Shown one piece after another: positions 1-8,125 of a DNA stretch of 23,210 bases. The position numbers and the translations under genes are program-made. Every line of letters begins with the position of its first letter. Position 1 is the first letter of the stretch. The notes under the pieces were generated by a model, which made no database searches, was not told where the DNA came from, and worked only from the letters and a program-made list of their open reading frames with translations. Source of the stretch: Ignavibacteria bacterium (GTDB taxonomy: Bacteria > Bacteroidota > Ignavibacteria > UBA10030 > UBA6906); NCBI GenBank assembly GCA_029859455.1, contig JAOUDE010000005.1, positions 1 through 23,210 on the forward strand, written 5' to 3'.

Positions 1-130
1 TAGCCGCAATCACGAAATCGGAGAGAGTCCAGTTCACCTCATCGGTGAATTGCATCGCGATCAACGGTGTGAGTAACAGGAGTGTGACTATAAGAAGAAT
101 AATGCCTGGCCTTCTATTCTGAACAGTCAT
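1..130 (-). CDS. Small membrane protein, partial (paralogue of the one at 7742-8032)
   Basis: A 43-codon N-terminal fragment starting at the ATG at 130-128 and running off the left edge. It reads MTVQNRRPGIILLI, then a hydrophobic helix, then QFTDEVNWTLSDFVIAA, and is nearly identical to the N-terminus of the complete 96-residue protein at 7742-8032. It has one N-terminal transmembrane segment (about residues 8-25) and the start of a second. Its function is unknown. Frame conservation despite many nucleotide changes suggests that it was, or still is, under protein-level selection. Whether the rest of the gene is intact cannot be seen. Confidence 0.7.
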   Translation of the reverse strand, partial: MTVQNRRPGIILLIVTLLLLTPLIAMQFTDEVNWTLSDFVIAA

Positions 131-223
131 ACAGGTTCTCCCTTTGGGCTGAATTGTGTTCTATGAACGCGCCGACAACTTCTTCGCCGGAGAGCCGTCC
201 AGCATATCCAGAATCCCTTCGAT
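1..223. repeat. Diverged direct repeat, copy 1 (of 7903-8125)
   Basis: This segment aligns without net gaps to 7903-8125, with a constant offset of 7902. Positions 2-63 and 7904-7965 are identical. Identity then falls to roughly 70-85% until about 223, where it stops inside the recombinase reading frame. The copy covers the 5' part of a small membrane-protein gene and the last codons of a DUF72 gene, both on the minus strand. It may extend left beyond the window. The divergence argues against a simple assembly duplication; the identical 62 bases suggest purifying selection or local gene conversion. Confidence 0.9.
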
Positions 224-693
224 GTCCAGATCCTCCCACCGTAAGTTTACTGCCTCACCAACCCGCAGGCCCGCCGAGTAGACCAGCATCAACAGCGCCT
301 TGTGCTTCAGGTTTTCGGTCGCTTCGAAGATGGCGAGGACATCCTGCTCGCTCAGGACAACCGGCAGTTTCCGTTCACGCTTCGGACGCGGGAGCTCACC
401 CAGTACCATCGGCCGCTCGTAGAGTTCGACGTACAGGAACCGTAGTGCATTGATCACCTGATGAACGGTTGCGACGGCATACTGTTCGTCGATCAGCCGG
501 AGAATGAACGCCCGTATCTCTCTGTCGGACACGTCCCTCGGATGTAACGGCCGGATATGCCTGATGAAGAGCCGGAGACAGCTGACGTACGACTTGATGG
601 TCCGGGGACTGTAACCCCGAAGCCGCATCTCCCGGCGCATCGTCTCTTTCAGTCCGGGACGTGCATCCCCCCGCCGCGTGTTGTCTGTTCCAT
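161..693 (-). pseudogene. Truncated, chimeric tyrosine recombinase (Xer/integrase family)
   Basis: The open part (161-640) encodes an N-terminal SAM-like core-binding domain (about residues 1-85, with YSPRTIKSYVSCLRLFIRH) and only the start of the catalytic domain. It keeps the first catalytic arginine in SAGLRVGEAVNLRW. It then switches abruptly to ILDMLDGSPAKKL, which is the C-terminal tail of the DUF72 protein at 8075-9067. The K, HxxR, H/W and Tyr catalytic positions are therefore missing, and the protein cannot be an active recombinase. Upstream, a GGAGGG ribosome-binding site (699-704) lies 5 bases from an ATG at 693-691. That ATG opens a different frame, which hits a stop unless one G is added to the run at 667-672; restoring it would give a start MEQTTRGGGDARPGLKETM. 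So there are two apparent lesions: a 5' frameshift and a 3' fusion. The first could also be a sequencing error in a homopolymer. Confidence 0.82.
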
Positions 694-1112
694 TGCCACC
701 CTCCGTATTTGTGATCGCCGGCGGGTGACCGCTCCGTCAGTGGAGCCGAGTGAAATTCAATGAGGAATGTAAGGCGTGTGCCTCCTCCGAATATAGCCAC
801 GGGACACACATCTGTCAAGCGGAAGTGCCGAGGTTCCCGACCTCACGTTCCGTCTGGCCCCCGGGAAGGAAAAAGGGGGCTAGCGCGAAGCACCGGTTCC
901 TTCCCGAAACTGCGGCCGCTTCCGGACAATGAGAATGAAGGGCGGCGCTCTGTCTCAGGTTTCGCTGATATGCTTGAAAGAAACTTCCCACAAAAAGGAA
1001 TTTCCGATCCGGAGCCCTCTCGCATGGTATGATTTTCCAGACCCTCCCCTGGCATACTCCTTGTTCCTTTTTGACGTAAGTTCCGCACACCACTTCCAGG
1101 GAGAGTCCCCGC
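694..1112. other. Gene-free stretch between recombinase remnant and secreted protein
   Basis: About 420 bases without a convincing gene. Short open frames occur on both strands but lack family resemblance and good starts. The leader of the secreted-protein gene lies at the right end, with AGGGAGAG at about 1098-1105 acting as its ribosome-binding site. A 10-base inverted repeat (862-871/897-906) is the only structured element seen. No clear promoter was found. Confidence 0.6.
862..906. repeat. Inverted repeat, 10-base arms
   Basis: CGGGAAGGAA (862-871) and TTCCTTCCCG (897-906) are perfect reverse complements with a 25-base loop. A competing smaller hairpin, GCCCCC/GGGGGC (857-862/875-880), overlaps it. 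No T-run follows on either strand. It could be an RNA structure in the leader of the downstream gene or a scar of the mobile region. The function is unknown. Confidence 0.45.
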
Positions 1113-2903
1113 ATGAAGCGCCGCCCAGGTCTGATACTTTCGGCCGTTGCAGGCCTTGTACTCATCTCACTATTTCCGGTCAGCCTGTTAGCCCAGGTCA
1201 ACATCGACTGGGTCCAGTACACCGCCGGAGTTGCCATTGCCGCCGATGGCAATGACAACGTCTACACCGTGACGTATGAGTACAACCCCGGCGGAGATAT
1301 TCTTCTGACAAAAACAGACTCGGAAGGGAATCTCCTCTGGACGGTCCGGTATGACAATACCGATCCGACAAAGTTCGAATCGGCCACATGGGTTGAGACC
1401 GACGGGGCGGGCAATATCATTGTCACCGGAGATGTGAACTCGGGATATTCCAACCCCGTCAAGGCAAACAGCATTGTAATGAAATTCTCGCCCGACGGTA
1501 CTCTGCTCTGGCGTCAGGTATATGAAGGCTCGTTCGATGGATCCTACACGAAGAAATGCCTTGTTGACCGGGAGGACAATATCTATGTGCTTGGCACTGG
1601 CCATGGTCCGGCCGGTTTCGTCACAAAGGTAAAGAAGTTTGCAGCCGACGGGAGCCCCCTCTGGTCCTACTTTGATGACGCGGGTATCGGATTGCCGGTG
1701 AACTTCAAGTTTTCGGCCGACAGCGCGATCGTCATTTCCTGCCGGTCGCTGTTCGGGAGCATCAACGGGTACGCGAGGATAACCAGGGACGGCTCAACAG
1801 TCTGGAGCTATCCGGGGATCTACAGTCTGACCATCGGTGACGCGGCGGGTGATGCCGACGGGAACAGCTACCTGGTTCACGGGGAGTATGTTCTGAACGG
1901 CGGCACCGTTCTGAAAAAGATATCCCCCGCAGGCAGTCTGATGTGGGAGCAGACATACGACCTGGCCGGATTCCGGGTGGATGTGGGAAACGACAACCTC
2001 GCCGTAGTCAGCGGATTCCCTGACGCGAACACCCCCGGGTCTTCGTTTGTGAAAGTGGATGAGAACGGAGCCCTTCTCTGGGCCAATCCCGACGCCGACG
2101 GTCCGTACGCGCTTCTACTTCACGCGATGATGAGGATCGATGCGTCGAATGACATCTATCTTGCCGCCGGGACGCTATTCGAAATGGCGATCTGCAAGGT
2201 CTCGGCCGACGGTACGTCCGGCTGGACTGCCGTGATGCCGGGCGGGTACGCGCGCGGGTTCGTGTTCGGAAACAACAATCGGCTCTATGTGGTCGGAGGT
2301 GCGACGGTCCGGCTGAGCCAGGACCCGCAAGGCGAGCCGCCTGTTGTTGCAGACATCAGGGATCAGTCGATTTCCACCACGCAGAAGTTCAAGTCAATAC
2401 GGGTCGACGCGTTCGTGACGGATCCCGATGATCCGGATGATGCGATTACATGGACATGGTCGGGAAATACCGCTCTCGTACTGTCCTGGGATCCGGTCCG
2501 GAGAGGGATCAGGATCCGCGCACCGCGCGGATGGACCGGTAGTGAGACCGTCACCTTCACAGCGATGGATCCGGACGGACTTTCGGATTCTGACGATGCG
2601 ACCTTCACGGTGAGTTCCGACCAGGAAAGAGCGGCCGAAGGTCCCACAGAATCGCTGCTTGCGTTTCCAAATCCATTCAACCCTTCGACAACAATCCGCT
2701 TCACCGTTCCTGAGGCCGGACAGGTCCTCCTGGAGCTCTACAACCTCCAGGGGGAAAAAGTCGCTGTGCTTTCCGAGGAATGGATGGATGCCGGAGAACA
2801 TCAGGTTCACTTCAGGGCCGATGCGATCGCGAGCGGGACCTACATCCTGCGAATGACGACCGGCGTATCGGTGCAGACCCGGAAGCTGATGTTTCTGAAG
2901 TAA
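1113..2903 (+). CDS. Secreted beta-propeller-like protein with T9SS-type C-terminal sorting domain
   Basis: A 596-residue protein. It begins with a Sec signal peptide (about residues 1-27, MKRRPGL, a hydrophobic core, SLLAQ). Residues of about 30-410 contain repeated blade-like units of the form 'D..GN.Y......G...L.K....G...W', as in SBBP/PQQ-type propellers. Residues of about 415-510 look like an Ig/cadherin-like domain (FVTDPDDPDDAITWTWSG). The last 80 or so residues are a type A sorting domain: FPNPFNPSTTIRF, LYNLQGEKV, SGTYILRM and a terminal basic-hydrophobic tail. In Bacteroidota and relatives such domains direct export by the type IX secretion system and attachment at the cell surface. 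No enzyme motif is evident, so the role is probably binding or structural. The start is supported by AGGGAGAG about 8 bases upstream. Confidence 0.85.
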   Translation: MKRRPGLILSAVAGLVLISLFPVSLLAQVNIDWVQYTAGVAIAADGNDNVYTVTYEYNPGGDILLTKTDSEGNLLWTVRYDNTDPTKFESATWVETDGAGNIIVTGDVNSGYSNPVKANSIVMKFSPDGTLLWRQVYEGSFDGSYTKKCLVDREDNIYVLGTGHGPAGFVTKVKKFAADGSPLWSYFDDAGIGLPVNFKFSADSAIVISCRSLFGSINGYARITRDGSTVWSYPGIYSLTIGDAAGDADGNSYLVHGEYVLNGGTVLKKISPAGSLMWEQTYDLAGFRVDVGNDNLAVVSGFPDANTPGSSFVKVDENGALLWANPDADGPYALLLHAMMRIDASNDIYLAAGTLFEMAICKVSADGTSGWTAVMPGGYARGFVFGNNNRLYVVGGATVRLSQDPQGEPPVVADIRDQSISTTQKFKSIRVDAFVTDPDDPDDAITWTWSGNTALVLSWDPVRRGIRIRAPRGWTGSETVTFTAMDPDGLSDSDDATFTVSSDQERAAEGPTESLLAFPNPFNPSTTIRFTVPEAGQVLLELYNLQGEKVAVLSEEWMDAGEHQVHFRADAIASGTYILRMTTGVSVQTRKLMFLK

Positions 2904-2916
2904 CGCGCACCCAAAG

Positions 2917-3027
2917 GCCAGCCTGCTGGTCCTCACGTACCTGGTTCTCAGTCGGCAAGGGTTCCCCACCCGGGTGATTCCGAGCTGAAGCGGACTATTG
3001 TCCGGTCTCAGAGCTGGGGAACCAGGT
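2917..3027. terminator. Inverted repeats between convergent genes (possible bidirectional terminator)
   Basis: Several nested inverted repeats lie between the convergent secreted-protein and receptor genes: GGCCAG/CTGGTC just after the stop (from 2917), ACCTGGTT/AACCAGGT (2939-2946/3020-3027), GGTTCCCCA/TGGGGAACC (2960-2968/3015-3023) and CGGAC/GTCCG (2991-2995/3000-3004). There is no U-run, so a classical intrinsic terminator is not shown. The position fits a shared transcription end. Confidence 0.4.
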
Positions 3028-3059
3028 GTCCGCAGACCGTCGTATTCCGCCCATCCCGG

Positions 3060-5252
3060 CTACCTCAGGACGTATCGGATACCGGCGTTGATAACCCGCC
3101 CCTCAAGCGGTGCATAAACCGGGAGTGTTCGGATGTTCCCCGCAGACAAATCGCCCACGAACACGGGATCAAACCGTGTCTGCCGCGTATCAAAAATATT
3201 CTCGAAATTGATGAAAAGCCTGATGGCGCCGAATCCCTTTTCGACCAGGAATCCGGTGATCCAGTACGATGGTGAAACCGTGCGAAACGGATTTCGCTCG
3301 AGACGCTGACGACCCGTCCAGTAATTCTCCAGCCCGGCCTTTATCTGCTCTTCGTGATTCTCCCAGATGAGAATCGCACCGAACGAATGTCGGGGGTTCA
3401 GCGCGACCTCATGGGACAGAAGATTATCCTCCTGTGTTGCATAGATGTATGTGTATCCGAGCAGGAGTTTAAACTCCTTGTAGGTGAGGCGAACCGATAT
3501 CTCAGTACCAATTGATTTCGTCGGCCCTGTTGCATTGCGGAGAGAAACGACCTCCGCCTCGAGGGAATCCTCGTCGGCAATCAGCGCATCATCGAGATTG
3601 GTCAGAAACAGTGCAGTGTTAAAATCGATTGTGAATAAGCCGGCGGCGACCCCCCGCCAGTTCATATCCAGTGATGCGCTCTGCGCAAGCTCCGGACTGA
3701 CATTCGAAAGCGGGCGGACATTTCGGAAACCGATCTCCTCTGCCTCCTCGACAAAGATTGTCGGTGCTCTGTATCCGGTCCCTCCGCCGAGGCGAACCGT
3801 CAGGGATGAAGTCGGCCGGTACATGACGGAAAAACGCGGGACCACAAATGTGCCGAATGTGTTGTGGAAGTCAATTCGTCCGCCGGCCACAGCGGAGACC
3901 ATTTCAGAGAAGCGGATCTCATCCTGAACGAACAGGGAAGGGACACCATACCGGTAAGAGCGAGCACTGAAGCCGGGAGTACGATCATCAAAATCGTCGA
4001 CCCGGAAAGCGCTCCCCACCAGCAACGAATGATCCGTGAGCTCGAAGGTGTACTGGACGTCCGCAAAGCTCACGAGCTGGGTGGCGTTGAACACTGTGCT
4101 CCCGTACAGCGCATCCCGCTCAGAGCGAAGCCACGCGAGTTTTACTCCGAGAGATTGGTCCGGAGAAATCTGCCAGGAGAAAAGAGATGAGGCGTCGAAA
4201 CGCTTTGTGTCGATTGTCTCCCGGTACGGCGATGATGATCCTGTCCCGGGTACATCATCCATCGCACCGCCGACCCTGCTCTCATCGACAATGCCGGCTG
4301 CAAAGCGAAGGACGACATCCTCGGAGAACCGGTACCGTATCCGCGGCGTCGCTGTTGTCCGTGTGAATTCCGCGACATCCGCAAACCCGTCATCATCGAC
4401 ATCGAACCGGGATTGGCGGTTATGGCTTGCGAGCAGACTCACACCGTCATCATCGAATGCCCCCGAGTAGAAACCCGACAAGTCGAATCCTTCCTGGGTT
4501 GTGCCGTTGAGGAGGAGACTGAGCTCCGGTGGGTCTCCCGGGAGCTTCGGCAGGAAATTTACAACTCCCCCGATGGCATCCGCTCCGTAGAGCGTCGATG
4601 TCGCACCCTTCAGGACCTCCACCTGGCGCAGGTCCAACGGGATCAGCTGCATCAGGCCGAAACCGGCGGAGAGGCCGCCGAGACTCGGGATCCCGTCGTT
4701 CATAATCTGAGTATACCTTCCGCTCAGCCCCTGAATGCGAAGATTCGCTGTGCTTGAGGCCGCACTTGTGGTCTGAACCCGCATGCCGGTCGATTCATTG
4801 AGCAACATCGCGACATTTGACGGCGTCATCAGAAGTTTTTCCTCGATCTCCTCTTCCGGGATTGCCTCGACACGGACAGGGACATCGTCGATGGAGCGCA
4901 CTGTCCTCGTCCCGGTTACGACCACTACCGGCGTCTCGATGTGCTCAGGCTGCAGGAGAATCCTCAGCGAGAGCGATTCGCCGGGATTCACGTCGAGAGT
5001 AATCTCGGCAGGCGCATAGCCCACAGATCCAATTCTCAGGACGTGAGACCCGGAGGTCAGCGGACCGATGGAGAACGCGCCGGTGATGTCCGATGTTGTG
5101 CCAATCGTCGTCCTCAGGAGGGAGATATTCGCTCCGGCCAGCGGCTGCAGCGAAGCGGAATCAAGGACAACTCCCTCAATTCGGGCGGTCTGTGCACGGG
5201 ATGAGAGTGTCGCAGGTAACAGAAGGACTGAAAGAGAGAGGATCTTGAGCAT
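3060..5252 (-). CDS. TonB-dependent outer-membrane receptor
   Basis: A 730-residue protein. It has a signal peptide (about 1-20, MLKILSLSVLLLPATLSSRAQ), a carboxypeptidase-regulatory-like beta-sandwich (about 23-108, IEGVVLDSASLQPLAGANISL), a TonB-box-like VVVTGTR near residue 112, a plug domain (about 120-235, with RIQGLSGRYTQIMNDGIPS and VEVLKGATSTLYGADAIGGVV) and a 22-strand-type barrel to the C-terminus (TGYRAPT, ending GIRYVLR). This is the BtuB/FepA-like layout of active transporters for metal chelates, vitamins or other large ligands driven by TonB-ExbBD. The ligand cannot be told from the sequence, and no SusD-like partner lies nearby. AAGG 7 bases before the ATG supports the start. 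Confidence 0.93.
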   Translation of the reverse strand: MLKILSLSVLLLPATLSSRAQTARIEGVVLDSASLQPLAGANISLLRTTIGTTSDITGAFSIGPLTSGSHVLRIGSVGYAPAEITLDVNPGESLSLRILLQPEHIETPVVVVTGTRTVRSIDDVPVRVEAIPEEEIEEKLLMTPSNVAMLLNESTGMRVQTTSAASSTANLRIQGLSGRYTQIMNDGIPSLGGLSAGFGLMQLIPLDLRQVEVLKGATSTLYGADAIGGVVNFLPKLPGDPPELSLLLNGTTQEGFDLSGFYSGAFDDDGVSLLASHNRQSRFDVDDDGFADVAEFTRTTATPRIRYRFSEDVVLRFAAGIVDESRVGGAMDDVPGTGSSSPYRETIDTKRFDASSLFSWQISPDQSLGVKLAWLRSERDALYGSTVFNATQLVSFADVQYTFELTDHSLLVGSAFRVDDFDDRTPGFSARSYRYGVPSLFVQDEIRFSEMVSAVAGGRIDFHNTFGTFVVPRFSVMYRPTSSLTVRLGGGTGYRAPTIFVEEAEEIGFRNVRPLSNVSPELAQSASLDMNWRGVAAGLFTIDFNTALFLTNLDDALIADEDSLEAEVVSLRNATGPTKSIGTEISVRLTYKEFKLLLGYTYIYATQEDNLLSHEVALNPRHSFGAILIWENHEEQIKAGLENYWTGRQRLERNPFRTVSPSYWITGFLVEKGFGAIRLFINFENIFDTRQTRFDPVFVGDLSAGNIRTLPVYAPLEGRVINAGIRYVLR

Positions 5253-5377
5253 GCTCCGCCTTATGAGGATCGTGCGAAGACGGGGGCAAACACCGCATGC
5301 TGGCTCCGGACTTCATGTGGCGCCCCGAATTACCATTGGCTGTTTGGTTTGATTGCAGGGAGTGCCCGGCGAGCCAC

Positions 5378-6922
5378 TCAAAACCAGCCGGATTTTGATT
5401 TTCTGCGGCGCCTGGTTGTCGTACTGATCCCGAGAACTCCGAGCAGGCCGCGCGTCAGCTCGCGGGCAACAACGGTCGAGACGGAACGCGTCACGGGATT
5501 CGTCACAACCTTCTCGAAACTGCTCTTTTCCTGTGCCGGTCGTTTCCCCCGCTGTGGCGCGGGTTCCTCACGTGCCGCTTCCATCTTCTTCGAAAGGATC
5601 TCGTACGCGCTCTCGGCGTCGACGGTGGTCCGGTAGCGGCTTTCCAGCGGGGAACGGGAAACCAATGCGTCGATTTCGCCGTCGCTCAAAATGTCCATGC
5701 GTGACTGCGGCGCCCGGAGGAGCGTGTGGACCAGAGGAGTCGGGATCCCCTTCTCGTTGAGCAGCGTGACCAGAGCCTCACCGATCCCGAGCGAGGTCAG
5801 GACCTCGTCGGTTTTGTAAAACTCCGTCAGCGGATAATTCTCCGCTGTCAGCTTGATTGCCTTGCGGTCGTTCGCCGTGAACGCCCGGAGTGCGTGCTGG
5901 ATCTTCATACCGAGCTGGCTCAGGATGGAGGCAGGGATGTCGCCGGGCGTCTGCGTGCAGAAGAAGACCCCGACTCCCTTGGAGCGGATGAGCTTGATGG
6001 TCATCTCGAGCTGGTCGATCAGCGCCTTCGATGCCTCCTCGAACACGAGATGCGCCTCGTCGACGAAGATCACCAGCTTCGGCTGGTCCAGATCACCTTC
6101 TTCAGGGAAACGCTCGTAAATCTCCGCGAGCAGACAGAGCATGAAGGTGGAGAACATCCGCGGCCTGCTCTGGATGTCGGCCAGGCGGAGAATGTTGATG
6201 GTGCCGTACCCCCGCTCATCCACCCTCAGCAGGTCTTCAACCTCGAACGACGGCTCGCCGAAGAACTCCTCCGCGCCCTGCTGTTCCAACGCCACGACCT
6301 GACGGATGATCGTCCCGGCGGATGCAGTGCTGATCCTGCCGTATTCGGCCTCGATCTCTTCTTTCCCTTCGTTCGTCAGGTACTGGACCGTCTTCTTGAA
6401 ATCCTTGAGGTCCACGAGAGGAAAGCCGTGGTCGTCACAGTACTTGAACACGAGCGAGACGACGCCGGCCTGCGTGTCGTTCAGTTCGAGCATCTTCGAA
6501 AACAGGACCGGGCCGAACTCGGAGACGGTCGCCCTCAGCCTCGTCCCTTTCTCGCCCGATATCGACAGAAGCTCCACCGGGTATCCCACGGGCTTCCACG
6601 GGATGCCGATGTGGCCGTGGCGCTCGTCGATCTTCGGATGCGGGTTTCCGGGCTGTGACAGACCGCTCAGGTCCCCCTTGATGTCCATGACCAGGAGCGG
6701 GATGCCGGCCGCCGAAAGGGATTCCGCCAGTCCCTGGAAGGTTTTGGTCTTGCCGGTCCCCGTCGCGCCGGCGATCAGTCCGTGACGGTTGAAGGTCCGG
6801 AGCGGAGCTGAGACAAGAAGGTTGTCGACCGACTTCCCGTCCAGCATGCCGGTCCCAAACACAACGGAGCTGCCCTTGAATGAGTAGCCCCGTGTGATCG
6901 ATTCTTTGAACTGCCCGGTCAC
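5378..6922 (-). CDS. yjgR: YjgR/DUF853-type ATPase (HerA/FtsK-like fold)
   Basis: A 514-residue protein. The P-loop GATGTGKT is at residues 52-59, following the family-typical NRHGLI. The DIKGDLSGL segment follows at about 80-88, and Walker B VIFVDEAH is at about 284-291. FFCTQTPGDIP (about 328-338) is the sensor region. The family, known from E. coli YjgR and annotated DUF853, belongs to the HerA-FtsK ATPase superfamily; its cellular role is unsettled. The last 70 residues are basic and low in complexity, ending RRRRKSKSGWF. The start is a GTG placed directly after the TAA of the DUF2780 gene, with zero spacing, so translational coupling is likely. Confidence 0.9.
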   Translation of the reverse strand: MTGQFKESITRGYSFKGSSVVFGTGMLDGKSVDNLLVSAPLRTFNRHGLIAGATGTGKTKTFQGLAESLSAAGIPLLVMDIKGDLSGLSQPGNPHPKIDERHGHIGIPWKPVGYPVELLSISGEKGTRLRATVSEFGPVLFSKMLELNDTQAGVVSLVFKYCDDHGFPLVDLKDFKKTVQYLTNEGKEEIEAEYGRISTASAGTIIRQVVALEQQGAEEFFGEPSFEVEDLLRVDERGYGTINILRLADIQSRPRMFSTFMLCLLAEIYERFPEEGDLDQPKLVIFVDEAHLVFEEASKALIDQLEMTIKLIRSKGVGVFFCTQTPGDIPASILSQLGMKIQHALRAFTANDRKAIKLTAENYPLTEFYKTDEVLTSLGIGEALVTLLNEKGIPTPLVHTLLRAPQSRMDILSDGEIDALVSRSPLESRYRTTVDAESAYEILSKKMEAAREEPAPQRGKRPAQEKSSFEKVVTNPVTRSVSTVVARELTRGLLGVLGISTTTRRRRKSKSGWF

Positions 6923-7375
6923 TTAGAACAGTTTTTTTATCTGGTCGACCGGACTTGCCTTGCCGGTTCCGCCGCTGAGGAGTCCTGACGGAACAAGCTC
7001 GCTCACTTTGCTCATCAGCTCAGGTGAGAGCTTATCCTTCAGCAGGTTGATCGCGACCGGAATGAACACCTTGGCGGTGTCCATCGTGAAGCCGGCTTTG
7101 GAGAAGTTCGAGATCAGCGAGGTCATCCCTTTGGAATCTCCTCCGAGGAGTGATCCCGCCATACCCATCAGGCCGCCGCTGTCACCGGTCGATTTCGACC
7201 CGCCGGCGAACTTCGAAAGAAGATCTCCCACACCCGGGATAGAGGAGGAAATCTGAGAGAATGTATCTGTCGGAACATTCTCCTTTACCGACGAAAGAAG
7301 CGCTCCGAGGCCCATTTCTGCCTTTGAGTTATCGATTCCGGCGCTCTTTGCAAGATTTTGAATGAGATCAGTCAA
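6923..7375 (-). CDS. DUF2780-like protein
   Basis: A 150-residue protein beginning TTG (TTGACTGATCTC), with AAAGGA about 8 bases upstream; no in-frame ATG is available. It reads like the DUF2780 (VcgC/VcgE) family: an N-terminal helical part (LIQNLAKSAGIDNSKAEMGLGALL), a Gly/Ser-rich middle (about 58-82, GGSKSTGDSGGLMGMAGSLLGG) and a C-terminal helical part (VFIPVAINLLKDKLSPELMSKV). The function is unknown. It is coupled to the YjgR ATPase with no bases between the stop and the GTG start, which makes joint expression likely. There is no signal peptide or transmembrane segment. Confidence 0.72.
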   Translation of the reverse strand: MTDLIQNLAKSAGIDNSKAEMGLGALLSSVKENVPTDTFSQISSSIPGVGDLLSKFAGGSKSTGDSGGLMGMAGSLLGGDSKGMTSLISNFSKAGFTMDTAKVFIPVAINLLKDKLSPELMSKVSELVPSGLLSGGTGKASPVDQIKKLF

Positions 7376-7393
7376 TTGATGTGTCCTTTCAGC

Positions 7394-7739
7394 TTAAATG
7401 AGGTGCATCCTGTTGTAATAGAGGGACTGAAAGAAAAGGAATCCCTTGCGGATAATCAACATTCGGCAATCTATGCGCTTTAGACCATATCCTGTGGTGC
7501 CGGTTGGCTGGATCTCGGGCGGCCGCGGTAGTTGTCCGATGACAAAACACCGCGGCTGGATGATGCTGTTCGTTTGTTGCTGCCTGTACAGATCGCCGTA
7601 ATGAAAGATCATCTCCATGCAACCGTCCGGAACAATCCTCTGCCGCGGGGGATTGTCCTCCTTCGGATTCTCCGGCGTCCAGTAGCATTTGACCAGTGCC
7701 GCCAGACCCCTCGACGGTTTCGAACGTCCGATACTGCAT
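7394..7739 (-). pseudogene. AraC-family regulator remnant (N-terminal sensor part only)
   Basis: The frame opens with MQYRTFETV two bases after the stop of the small membrane-protein gene. A one-base shift near 7705-7716 then moves to GLAALVKCYWTPENP, PRQRIVPDGCMEMIFHYGD and RCFVIGQLPRPPEIQPTG. This is the signature of the N-terminal domain of AraC-type regulators (annotated DUF6597: 'PDGC.E..F..GD' and 'VGQLTRPL...PTG'). Resemblance stops around 7500 and the frame ends at 7394. The helix-turn-helix DNA-binding domain that should follow is gone. Length is about 115 codons against about 270 for the intact family. It is non-functional as a regulator. Confidence 0.75.
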
Positions 7740-7741
7740 TG

Positions 7742-8032
7742 TTACGATCCGGCGAATGGCGTTCCGAAAATCCCCACTGCAAGCTCTGCCCAGACGAGGA
7801 GGAACAACCCCAGAACGGCGGCGATGAGAGCGATGCGTGGCTTGATGCTGGTGACGTTTCTCATCACAAGCTCACACACCAGGGCTGCACCGAGGAGAAG
7901 GAGAGCCGCAATCACGAAATCGGAGAGAGTCCAGTTCACCTCATCGGTGAATTGCATCGCGATCAGCGGGGCAAGCAACAGGAGTGCAATGATAAGAAGA
8001 GCAATCCCCGCTCTTCTGTGTTGTACGGTCAT
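7742..8032 (-). CDS. Small membrane protein, three transmembrane helices
   Basis: A 96-residue protein with hydrophobic helices at about 9-25 (GIALLIIALLLLAPLIA), 38-58 (FVIAALLLLGAALVCELVM) and 68-88 (IALIAAVLGLFLLVWAELA). Between the first two is the conserved-looking stretch QFTDEVNWTLSDF. I recall similar short hypothetical membrane proteins in Bacteroidota but no function. The AraC remnant follows after a 2-base gap, so the two formed an operon, and the regulator may once have served this gene. A partial paralogue sits at 1-130. Confidence 0.75.
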   Translation of the reverse strand: MTVQHRRAGIALLIIALLLLAPLIAMQFTDEVNWTLSDFVIAALLLLGAALVCELVMRNVTSIKPRIALIAAVLGLFLLVWAELAVGIFGTPFAGS

Positions 8033-8125
8033 TCAGTCCTCCCGCTTTAGGCTGAGTTGTTTTCCAAGCGTTCGCTACAGTTTCTTCGCCGGATATCGGT
8101 CCAGCATATCCAGGATCCCTTCGAT
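7903..8125. repeat. Diverged direct repeat, copy 2 (of 1-223)
   Basis: The intact-locus copy of the duplication. It covers the 5' half of the small membrane-protein gene, the short spacer and the last codons of the DUF72 gene. Both copies face the same way and bracket about 7.7 kb, so recombination between them would delete or duplicate that segment. Confidence 0.9.

Noticed and set aside
862..906. Recombinase core site (Xer or attC-like)
   Set aside because: The arm spacing of 25 bases does not fit the 6-8 base central region of such sites, and no second site was found.
1113..1258. Minus-strand open frame of 147 residues covering 815-1258
   Set aside because: It overlaps the signal-peptide end of the clear secreted-protein gene, has no family resemblance and has a shadow-like composition.
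5253..5377. Cobalamin-riboswitch-like bases upstream of the TonB-dependent receptor (minus strand GCCAC, AAGTCCGGAGCCAGC, GCCCCCG)
   Set aside because: Only isolated box-like pieces are present, in an order and spacing that do not build the aptamer, and the spacer to the next gene is only 125 bases. A covariance-model scan would settle it.
5726..6658. Plus-strand open frame of 310 residues opposite the YjgR ATPase gene
   Set aside because: It is an antisense shadow rich in Arg/Asp/Leu; the opposite strand has unmistakable Walker motifs.
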